In this document: positions 24,100 through 34,005 of the stretch, in pieces
How positions within the stretch are numbered: position 1 is the first letter of the stretch
How the letters are laid out: every line of letters starts with the position of its first letter
Origin: Dipteris shenzhenensis
Lineage: Eukaryota > Polypodiophyta > Polypodiopsida > Gleicheniales
Strand: one strand, 5' to 3'
DNA length: 64,000 nt
Assembly: GCA_047967505.1 (NCBI GenBank)
Contig: CM106539.1
Position numbers and translations under genes: made by a program
Notes under the pieces: generated by a model
The model's input: only the letters and a program-made list of their open reading frames with translations
The model's database searches: none
What the model was told of the DNA's origin: nothing

Positions 24100-26236
24100 C
24101 TTGAACCCTTTACTGGAAATAATTCTTTAGATCAAGCTTGAAACTGTGTCATTGCCAAGTCAATTTCTGTACTTTGAGTGACAATAGGGTTAGTTGTGGG
24201 CTGGTCTTCCTCTGTGTCATGTTGCTTTGCATCTGTATTTTCTGCTGCTTCTGTGGTCTTAGGTGGACTAGCACACCATGATTGAGTTGGGCTATGCAGA
24301 GCATCATCGTTTGCAAATAATACAGGCATCTTTGTTTCTACCTGGGCATACTAATTAACCTCTTCTACATGCATTGTAGGAGGTTTTGAGGTGTCAGTAG
24401 GTTCTTCTCCTGGTATGGAAAAATTCTACTCAAATGACATTTGTCTTTTAGTTCCCGCCTTTACTCTTGCCCTGAGATCCTTTAGCTCATGTGCTATAGC
24501 CTCATATGCATAAGCAGTGGAAGCAAATGCTTGATATGGGCATGTAGCAATTGCAAAAAGCCTGCTTTTAAGATTTGCCCATGCTTCCTATGAAGTTCTA
24601 CTCATCTGATCCTTCATTTCAGTAATATCTGATGTTGTCATAAACGCACCGTCTACTTCTATTGCCATTTCCTTGAGTTGTACTTCAACATTTTCAAGCA
24701 CATAGATGCGGTCTTTCAGGAGTGTATTCTCAATCTATAATTCTCTCTGATCAGCACCATTTTGTCAAGTTGAATAAAAAACTCATCCTTCATTTCTTGC
24801 AGCCATGCTTTGATAGTGGGCATGCATTCTTGTTGTACTTTGACCTGTGCTGTCAATTTTGCTATGTATTTGTTTTGCTATTCCTTGGAGCTGTTGTACT
24901 CTTTAGGCATCTCGGCAATCTCTACATGTGCATTAGCCAGCTCTTGCTGAAGTTCTGTCTATTTGAGAAGTAAACTCTTTGTTGCCTCTTTTTCTCTTTG
25001 TAACTCCTATACTTGCTTTTGCAATTCCCAATTCTTTTTTCTTTGTTGATCATAGTAGTCTTTCATTGTGATTAAGGCATGGTCGACCTCCATTATTGAC
25101 ACCCCTCATGTGTTCTCTTTGCTAGTGCATCTGATATCAGGGTCTCCGAAAGAACAGTGAGTTTGCGTAGTGGTGAGAAACCACCTACTGGGTTATGTGG
25201 AGGAGAATTGAGTAGGATCCTCGGGAGGTCATCTTCAGGCTGCACCCATGTCTGTTTCGCTTCTGTGTTTGCTCTTGGATTTAGCTTAATCTTCCTTGTT
25301 GCTAGCTTTTGTGATTTGCTTGGGAGCTCTGCTTCTTTGGCAATGGGAGTATCCCATAACCATTCTGGGAGTGATGTTCCATACATCGCTTGCATGCTCT
25401 CTTCATGCAAATAGTTGGCTGCCTCCAAATCTTGTACCAAGGCATCTTTTACTGGATCCAGGCTATGCATACTCTCTTGCTTTGTATCTGGGTTGTGTCA
25501 CATTTTTGTCCTTTGCTCCCTATATTGGATACTCACATGAGGCTTCTCAGTCGAACCCTGTGCTGCAAATTCGAATAGAGTGGTGATGATGGGCAAAATC
25601 TTCGAGTGTGCATTTGTTGACGTTAAGTCCTTTTTCACAATTTTGCTCATGACCCTTGAATGCAGGATATGAGCCCAATTGATTCTAATCCCCTTTTTGG
25701 CTACTCTGAGCAAGGCATATGAGTCACGGCTCATGGTATTGGTTTTGACCAACAATTACATTCTTTGCAAATACCCGATTAACTGCTGCCTTCTCCCGTT
25801 GTCTTGCACATTACTGACAACAAAATACTTTTTGGCCGTCTCAAGCGGACCGAACTCTTGCTGCATCTCTTGATCAATATGCTTTTTTGATATGCTATGT
25901 CCTCCCTTATCAATGGGTAATTGAAAAACTTCAGTAACGACTTCGGGGGTAACCATCAAGGTATCTGTCAACTTACCTCCCATTTTCTAGAAACTCATAC
26001 TGTTTGAGAGCATCGGGTGAGGATTTCCAAGCCGCCCAGGGCAGTGTCACATAGTTTAGCAAGCCGATCTTCTTCACCCACTTTTGGTTCTTTTGCACAT
26101 CGAGAGATACTTTGAATCTGAGGAAGGTAGCTGCAATTATCTGCTTCTTCAGTGCTGGTTGTGGCATCTCATAGTCGCTCTCTGTATCTACGTTTGCTTC
26201 CGCCATGATGGTTTTCTCTATAGCAAGCTCTGGCAT
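24100..26236 (-). pseudogene. Retroelement-associated ORF, N-terminal helical domain plus coiled coil
   Basis: Four successive open segments on the minus strand (26236-25973, 25983-25756, 25755-25498, 25470-25093) read as one protein with frameshifts and TAG or TGA interruptions. The N-terminal part includes LPWAAWKSSPDALKQYEFLE and LMVTPEVVTEVFQLPIDKGG, reminiscent of gag-proximal or plant-mobile-type domains in plant retroelements. Downstream to 24130, a reading rich in Glu, Lys, Gln and Leu (for example ENTLLKDRIYVLENVEVQLK) looks like a long coiled coil ending in an acidic tail. I cannot assign a family. Its place next to a candidate LTR and primer-site-like motif suggests it begins a second retroelement. 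Confidence 0.45.
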
Positions 26237-26339
26237 GGGCTGTTTTGTGCGGGGGTCATCGGCTTCTTCCTGGGAGCCATGTCCAAGTCGAGGAGGGTGG
26301 TAGAGATGAGGAGGTCCAGGGATGGCTATTGAGGATGAG

Positions 26340-27457
26340 AAGAGATTGGGGTTATGGGGCGAGACTTACATTTTGGTGCCAGATGTACCAGTTCATGTGG
26401 CATGGAGCTTGTGGGAACTAGCGTTTTCTGGTTGATCTTTGTGGAGCTTGCTTGTTGTTGACTAGCAGTCAAAGTTTGTGATTGGGGGAGAGTTGCATCG
26501 AGCTCCCATTGTCAGATTATGAGAGTCCTTGTGAGGATTGCATCGGTGTCATGTGTGAGTTCCATGATTGGTTGCGTCAAGGCTGGAGCTTCGCATGAAA
26601 GTGGGGAATTGTCCACATAGTGTGGGTGATGAGTTCGTATGCTTACATTCTAAGGCAAGAGTATGATGAATCTCGCAAATTGTGCATCGGATGGGACAAA
26701 ATTCCCTTGGTAGTGGATAGTCAACGGGCGATAGTCGGGGGTGCAGATGGTTGACTTACTGGAGTCGAGGCAAAGTAAGATGTTTGGCGATGTGTGCACC
26801 TTTAGTCAGAAGAGGGACGGACTCGAGTTGGACCTCGTACGTGTCAATCAGATGTGACACGTTGCCTTAGGGTTAAAGGGTCTTGGGCCAGACAGATTGT
26901 GGCGGAGCATTGGTGGACGTGAGTCGGATATATCCGACTAAGCTGGTTGTGCTATCAGACGCTTGTCGGACTACACCTGTTCTAGTTGGAGGTGTATCGG
27001 ATACCCATTGAACTTCATTGTCCAAGGAGTCGGACTCTTGTCGGACTCCAGTCAGATTGCCACTTCGATCACATATAGCTTTTGTGTATGTTCCAGCTCT
27101 CTTGTGATGACATTCTAATTAACCCCTTGTTTACCAAGATAAAATAAAATTACTTGAGAAGATATTTTGCTACTTTGTAGTTGGTTTGAGTGTCTTGCCA
27201 GGTGGGCTACTGCTTGATATCGGAGCTGTTCTATCAGGGTGGCAAAGAGACGTTTGCTATTGCTGCTGCTTTTGTAGTAATCCTTGTTCCCTCTTTGTTT
27301 TGCTACTGCCTCGCATAGTGCTCTTTAGTTGTTGCTCTTGATTTCTTCCATCTGTCGATGTGTAAAATAATTTTGATATTGTATTATTTTCTTCATTTGT
27401 CACTAGAGATAGTTTTGCTGTGATTCTCTATAGACTGAAGAGTTGTAATCTCTTAAA
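26340..27457 (-). other. Candidate LTR region between two retroelement coding blocks
   Basis: About 1.1 kb without coding capacity lies just after the integrase end and before the next ORF. At about 26373-26384 the minus strand reads CTGGCACCAAAATG, somewhat like a primer-binding site, 140 bases before the ORF. The repeated word GTCGGACT (26.9-27.06 kb) is a local feature. No second copy of the LTR was seen, so the assignment rests on position only. Confidence 0.3.
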
Positions 27458-28822
27458 TCATTGTAAGTGACGTTCTTCTGTAGGTCCTTGGCTATGTGAT
27501 ATACATAGCGTTTGTACTTTGGAGATGCTTGGTGCTTTGGTAACCTGAAATGTTGAAACAGAGTGAAAATATTCTATTGTATTTATAGAATCATGTGGAG
27601 AAACTATATTTATTTTTGCCTCTGTTGTAGGGTCTTCAATGTATGGTTTCAGTTTGAAGCCATTTACTGGTTTGTCAAATGGATTACCATGGAGATCTGA
27701 GAGAAGAAATGTCCCTTGTTCATATGCCTCAAGTACTCTGAATGGACCATCATATCTGAGCTTGAATTTTCCTAGCATTTTTCCCAGTTTGGTGTTGAAC
27801 ATCAACACTAAATCTCCTTTTTGAAAAGCTTAAACTTTATGTTTCTATTTATCCATGCTGCTCTTCTTCTTTGAATAATGTCAATTGCGTGAGAGCTTGT
27901 CAATCTATCCTCATCCAATTGTAAAAGCTACTCCAATCTTGCATTTATGGAGTCTTTTGGGGAAAGTTTGTTGTCAATTGCTAGTCTGAGACTTCTTGCA
28001 ATAAATTCCATGGGTACTACTGCCTCACATCCATACACTAGCCTGAAAGTTGTCAATCCTATGGCTACCTTGTGAGCTGTCCTTAGTGCCCAAAGTACTG
28101 AGTCTAAATGCTGATCCCAATCCTTTGGATGATCAGTAATTGTTCTTCTATAAACCTTTTTTATTAACTTGTTTGTACTCTCAGCCAAACCATTGGCTTG
28201 TGGGTAATATGCTATAGATTTTTTTTGCAACATCATGTGCATTTTTGTCATCTTTCTGATTGTTTTGTTTATGAAATGGGTCCCTCTATCAGATACAATC
28301 TCAATTGGAACACCAAATTTGATTATGGTATAGAAAATGTGCAACTGTTCTAGCTTTACATGTTTTGAGTGCAACAACCTCTACCCATTTTGTGCAATAA
28401 TCAGTAGCACCAAGTATATATTGATTACTGGAATATTTTGCTGGAGGCTTGATTGGCCCAATAAAGTCCAATCCCCACTTTTGAAATGGACCCAATGGAA
28501 GGATGGGTTGGTGTGGCATCCTGTCACAATCCATTGGTCTATCATCTTTTTGGCAAGGTAGGCATGATTTTGCATATTTGTGGGCATCCTTTAATAGTGT
28601 GGGCCACCATAATCCAGCCTGCAAGATTTTCTTGCCTATGATATCTCTTGAGAAATGACCTCTTGCTGCACCTCCATGTGCTTCTATTAATATAACTTTT
28701 TGCTCATGGTCCTGGACACATCTTCTGATGACCTGGTCAATGCCCCTTCTGTACAACACTCCAACAATGATAAGAAAAGGTCCGCTTTGTAAGACTAACT
28801 TCTTTCTTTGATCTTGATTCAT
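27458..28822 (-). pseudogene. Ty3/gypsy integrase, one frameshift
   Basis: Two overlapping open segments (28822-28301 and 28377-27928) plus a C-terminal piece (27808-27458) form the integrase. The N-terminal zinc site HGGAARGHF..CLPC is intact. Core residues are visible: Asp in WGLDFIGP, Asp in SDRGTHF and Glu in NGLAEST. The frame changes near 28340, between the first and second catalytic Asp, and again after 27930. The C-terminal part reads LRYDGPFRVLEAYEQGTFLL, a typical gypsy integrase tail. Confidence 0.9.
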
Positions 28823-28849
28823 TGTTTCTGGGATTAGTCCATCAGTGAA

Positions 28850-30033
28850 AAAAATAACATTTTGTCATACTAGTTTGGCTACTCCTCAATTCGTACCATG
28901 AACAAATTTGCATCAGGAAGTTCATCTGGTATACCTGTCGGAGGCTCTCTTGACTGCACCCTACTTAATAATCTACAATTGCATGCTGTTTCCCTCGTCT
29001 ATGGACAATTGTGTAGTCAAACTCTTGCAACAATAGCATCCATCTTGCTAATCTTCCTATTAGATGTTGTTTGTTGACCAAGTAAATTAAAGCCTGGTGG
29101 TCAATATGAAAATATACTGTGTTAGCCAAAAGATAGTGTTAGAATTTATTCAAAGCATACACCATATCAAGCGCTTCTCTTTTTGTTGTTGCATAGTTCT
29201 TTTCATGTTTTGTCAGGATTCTGCTTGCATAATATATAGGTTTGAACCACTTAGGTGATTGTTGTTGCATGAGAACTGCTCCCACTACTGAATCTGATGC
29301 ATCTACAAAGACTTCAAAAGGAAGAGACCAATCAGGAGGTTGTAATACAGGAGTAACTATCAGTATTTTCTTGAGAATGTTGAAATCTTGTTCTTGAGGA
29401 GTGTCCCAGATGAATGGTTCAGTATCCCTTGTGAGTTTAGTAAGAGGATGACAGATATCAGCAAGGTATCTCAGAAATCTACAGTGCCATTTTATTTTGC
29501 CAATGAATCTTTGTAGTTGCTTGACATTTTAGGGAGCTTTAGCATTCTGGATTGCTGAGACCTTGTTAGGGTCAGTCTCCATGCTTTCTTGTGAGATAAT
29601 ATGTCCCAAGAGAATACCTCTATTGATGACAACAAAAGCACATTTTGCAGACCAGCAAATCTGCATTTAGCAAAGCATAATGACAAGTGATGCAAATGAT
29701 CTATCCTTTTTCGAAGTATTGAGAAGTCATCCAGAAGTACCTTCATGAATGAGGTCAGGTACTCTGCAAATACCTCTTGTATATATTTTTGGAAAGTGGG
29801 TGGTGCATTTTTCAATCCAAAGGTCATGACACTGGATGCAAATACATCCCATTCTGTTACAAATGTAGTTTTATCTTTGTCTTCTGGAGCCATTCTAATC
29901 TAGTTATACCCACTAAAACCAGCGAAAAAATTGTAAATTTGGATTCATTCTATATCTCCCTTGAATGATTGGTATTGCATCCTTTTTTAGATTTATTCTA
30001 TGTTGACAGAATGATGGGTCTACCCCCTTCATA
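28850..30033 (-). pseudogene. Reverse transcriptase and RNase H region, with RT deletion
   Basis: The reading enters as VDPSFCQHRINLKKDAIPII and RYRMNPN (about 29990-29945). It then jumps to FSGYN*IRMAPEDKDKTTF, losing roughly 90 codons of the RT fingers and palm. VLLDDFSI carries the catalytic Asp pair (near 29730). The thumb reading contains KQLQRFIGKIKWH, and RNase H includes EVFVDASDSVVGAVLMQ and TKREALDMVYALNKF (29320-29130). A TAG replaces the conserved Gln of GYNQ. It cannot encode active enzyme. Confidence 0.88.
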
Positions 30034-31490
30034 TCAGTGTAATGCCATGCAAAAATGTCCTTGTACTATTCTAATAGCTTTTTGAGAGCCACTTTGAATG
30101 GTGGGGGAAGATTTGTACTTACCATGACTTTGTGGGTTATCTTTGTCCCCCAAATTCATTTCTTCCAAGTCATCTTGTCTTACCCGGGCACTCCTTTGCA
30201 TTTGCTCTTCAAACTGAATTTTTGCCTCTTGAATTGCTTGTTCTGGTGATGTAGAAGCAAGAGATCTTTTTGCATTGCTGTTGTTTACATTTATAGACTT
30301 TTTTGTAAATTCTCCTATCAGAAGCTTTTCTAACTGTGTTCCGATTCTATTATGTCCTGCAGTAGTTGGAAGTGTGTCGGATTGCTGCTTTTGTTCATCT
30401 GGGTCAACATATTGATCAATAATCTTCACAACATCAATTTCAAAAATAGGGAAGATAGTGGGGTTCCTTTTGAGAAAAATTTCTTCCTCATCTTCATCAA
30501 TATCAGAAATCATATTGATGCCCTTTGCTTCTAGTGGCTGTGTTTTTTTGGGAAAACTTTTTGGAGAAGATAAGTTAACTTTGATTTTCTTTTTTCCCTT
30601 CCTGATAGTGATTCTCTCTGAGCCCCAATCTTGCTTGACATTGGCAGCTCTCAATCATGGCCTACCTAAGAGCGTGTTGTAAGCATAATCTTTTTCCTCC
30701 ATTCTGAGTACCACAAATGTAACTGTGAAGGTGATACCCATGATTGTAATTTCTTGCCCTCGCAAGATTCCAAGAGGTTGGATTCTTCTTTGGTCGGCCA
30801 TCCTCACTTGGAATGGTGTTGGAACCAGCTAATTATAGCAAAATTTTTAAAATATATCCTCTGATAGGATATTGACACTTGAACCTCCATCAACTAAAAC
30901 TTCTGGAATTTTTTGCTTTTTGTATATGACATCAATGAGTGGCACTTGATAGTCCACATCTTCAATTGTAGATGTACAAATGTCTGGAGTTTCTTCTTCA
31001 TCATCACTTGCTTTATAGTCTTTGCATGTATTTGACTCTTGTGTTAGAAATCCCTTGCAAATCTGATGTTTGAAGGTTGGAACCAAGTTCAATAACTGGT
31101 CAAGAGTGATTTGAACTTGACTCCATAAGCTTTTGGTAAAAGAGTGTATGGTCCTCTTGTTTTGTATTGATGCCTTCTTTCTGCTCATTGTCAGTCGTCA
31201 TAGGCATCTAACTTTTTTCTGCTGTGATGGAATGTAGCACAACTTGCGGTTCTGCTCTTATATCTTTGTTTTCCCTTTCTAGTGTTTCTGACCTTGTTCT
31301 GTCTGCAGAATGCATATGCTGTTTTGTAGATGTGTCTTGTTCTGAGGAAGTTTTTTCTATGTAGTTTCTATATATTGCAATCTGTTCTAATGTCTTTGGA
31401 TTGCTTTGTGGAGCTTTAGCCTGGTTGCCATCTTTGGTTTGTTGTGCAGATGTACTACTGTCAGATTTGTTTATATTGACTGATTCCCTT
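30034..31490 (-). pseudogene. gag tail and retroviral-type protease region of the gypsy element
   Basis: From about 31490 to 31200 the reading is polar and Lys/Gln/Ser-rich, as in a gag tail. A frame change leads to a 113-residue segment (31188-30847) ending VLVDGGSSVNILSEDIF, the protease-like active-site block with DGGSS in place of the usual D-T/S-G. It continues through a TLLGRPWLRAANV motif at about 30670 and a charged linker to RT (30654-30034). At least two stops or frame breaks interrupt the reading. Confidence 0.8.
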
Positions 31491-34005
31491 GCCTTAACTT
31501 ACATGCAAAGTGGCATTCCCATCCCATAAGTACTTGATCAGATAACATACCTAGCAACATGTTTTTTACAGATGTGCATGACACTAAGGCAAAAATGGTA
31601 ATCAATGCTCGATCGACCATGCAAAGCATATCCAATGGGCACAATAATTTTCCTATGCCTCAACCTAGGTGGTATTGACATGTTTTAAAAGAGGCACACC
31701 CATCTAATAAGTACTTGGTGAGATAACATACCTAAGGGCGTGTTTTTTTGCGGATGTGCATATCACTACATAATGCGTGATCGACCATGCAAAGCATATC
31801 CGATGGTCACAATACTTTGCATGCACCTCAACCTAGATGAAAGGGACTTGTGTACAAAGTGGAGCCCCCTTCCAATAAGTACTTGTTTGAATAACACACC
31901 TAGGACGTGTGTTTTTATGGTTGTGCATGACATTAAGGCAAAAACAGGGTTTTTTGCTTGATCGACAATGCAAAGCATATCCGATGGGCATAATACTTTG
32001 CATACACCTTCAACTAGGTGGAATTGACCTACATGCAAAGTGGCACGCCCATCCCATAAGTACTTGATCGGATAACATACCTAGTAGCGTGTTTTTTTAT
32101 GGATGTGCATGACACTAGAGCAAAAATAGTATTTAATGCTCGATCGACCATGCAAAGGATATCCGATGGGCACAATACTTTTCCTATGCCTCAGCCTAGG
32201 TGTTATTGAAATGTTCTCAAAGATGCATACCCATTCGATAAGTACTTGGTCAGATAACATACCTAAGGGCGTAATTTTTTGCAGATGTGCATACCACTAT
32301 GGGGAAAACGGTGGATAATGCGTGATCGAACATGCGAAGCATATCCGATGGTCACAATACTTTGCACGCACCTCACTCTAGTTGAAAGAGTCTTGTGTGC
32401 AAAGTGGAGCCCCCATCCGATAAGTACTTGTTTGAATAACACACCTAGGACCGTGTTTTTTAATGGTTGTGCATTACACTAAGGCAAAAACGGTGTTTTA
32501 TGCTTGATCGACAATGCAAAGCATATCCGATGGGCACAATAATTTTCACACACCTTCAAATAGGTGGAATTGACTTACATGCAAAGTGGCGTGCCCATCC
32601 CATAAGTACTTGATCGGATAACAGACCTAGCAGCATGTTTTTTTACGAATGTGCGTGACACGAGCAAAAATAGTATTTAATGCTCGATCGACCATGCAAA
32701 GGATATCCAATGGACACAAAATTTTTTCTATGCCTCAAACTAGGTCGTATTGAAATGTTATTAAAGAGGCAAACCCATCCGATAAGTATTTGGTTAGATA
32801 ACATATCTAAGGGCATGTTTTTTTGCGGATGTGCATATCACTACGGGAAAAACGGTGGATAATACATGATCGACCATCCAAAGCATATCCGATGGTCACA
32901 ATACTTTGCATGCACCTCAACCTAGTTGAAACAGACTTGCGTGCAAAGTGGAGTGCCCATCCCATAAGTACTTGATCGAATAACATACCTAGTAGTGTGT
33001 TTTTTTACGGATGTGCATGACACTAAGGCAAAAACGGTGTTTTATGCTTGATCGACAATGCAAAGCATATCCAATGGGCACAATAATTTGCACACACCTT
33101 CAACTAGGTGGAATTAACTTACATGTAAAGTGGCGTGCCCATCCCATAAGTACTTGATCGGATAACATACCTAGCAGTGAGTTTTTTTACGGATGTGCAT
33201 GACAGTAGAGTAAAAATGGTATTTAATGCTCGATCGACAATGCAAAGGATATCCGATGGGCACAATAATTTTCCTATGTGTCAACCTAGGTGGTATTGAC
33301 ATGTTCTCAAAGAGGCACACCCATCAGATAAGACTTGGTTGGATAACACACCTAAGGGTGTGTTTTTTAACGGATGTGCATATCACTAGGGGGAAAACGG
33401 TGTATAATGCATGATCGACCATGCAAAGCATATCTGATGGTCACAATACTTTTCATGCACCTAAAACTAGTTGAAACGGACTTGCATGCAAAGTGGAGCC
33501 CCCATCTGAGAAGTACTTGTTTGAATAACACACCTAGGACCGTGTTTTTTTATGGTTGTGCAAGACACTAAGGCAAAAACGGTGTTTTATGCTTGATTGA
33601 CAATGCAAAGCATATCCGATGGGTATAATACTTTGCACACACCTTAAAATAGGTTGAATTAACTTAGATGCAAAGTTGCATGCCCATCCCATAAGTACTT
33701 GATCAGATAACATACCTAGCAACGTGTTTTTTTACGGATGTGTATGACACCAAGGCAAAAATGGTATTTAATGCTTGATCGACCATGCAAAGCATATTCG
33801 ATGGGCACAATACTTTTCCTACACCTCAACCTAGGTGGCATTGACATGTTTTCAAACAGGCACACCCATGCGATAAGTACTTGGTCAGATAACACACCTA
33901 AGGGCATGTTTTTTTGCGGATGTGCATATCACTAGGGAAAAAACGGTGTATAATGCATGATCGACCATGCAAAGCATATCCAATGGTCACAATACTTTGC
34001 ATGCA
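31491..34005. repeat. Satellite array, 182-bp monomer, A-B-C higher-order repeat
   Basis: GATCGAC-type anchors occur at 31611, 31779, 31960, 32142, 32324, 32506, 32686, 32868, 33050, 33232, 33413, 33595, 33777 and 33959. Spacing is 180-182 except the first (168). Three monomer types alternate strictly: A has CCTATGCCTC and AAAGAGGC, B has GATGGTCACAATACTTTGC and AAGTGGAGC, and C has ATCGACAATG and CATCCCATAAGTACTTGATC. The higher-order period is about 545 bases with 4.7 units. The monomer at 32868 switches from B to C type after about 32945. Short ORFs here are repeat artefacts. Left and right edges abut the gypsy gag remnant and a DUF7869-type gene. Confidence 0.92.

Larger units (their letters stand above)
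27458..31490 (-). mobile_element. Ty3/gypsy retrotransposon, 5'-truncated and internally deleted
   Basis: Order gag tail, protease-like, RT, RNase H, integrase on the minus strand is the Ty3/gypsy order. The 5' end (LTR and most of gag) is missing: coding sequence runs directly into satellite at about 31490. An internal deletion joins the start of RT to the SGYN block. Stops and frameshifts occur in every domain. No chromodomain was seen after the integrase. Confidence 0.9.

Noticed and set aside
23635-27457. 23.6-24.1 kb and 26.4-27.4 kb as an LTR pair
   Set aside because: Only short words such as GAGTCGGA are shared; I could not align them over a useful length.
31491-34005. CRISPR-like array
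   Set aside because: Units are 182 bases and wholly repetitive, with no conserved-repeat/unique-spacer structure, and the genome is eukaryotic.
33914-34005. Met start and first 30 residues of the DUF7869-type frame
   Set aside because: These bases are the last satellite monomer; the same peptide-like reading occurs in several other monomers.
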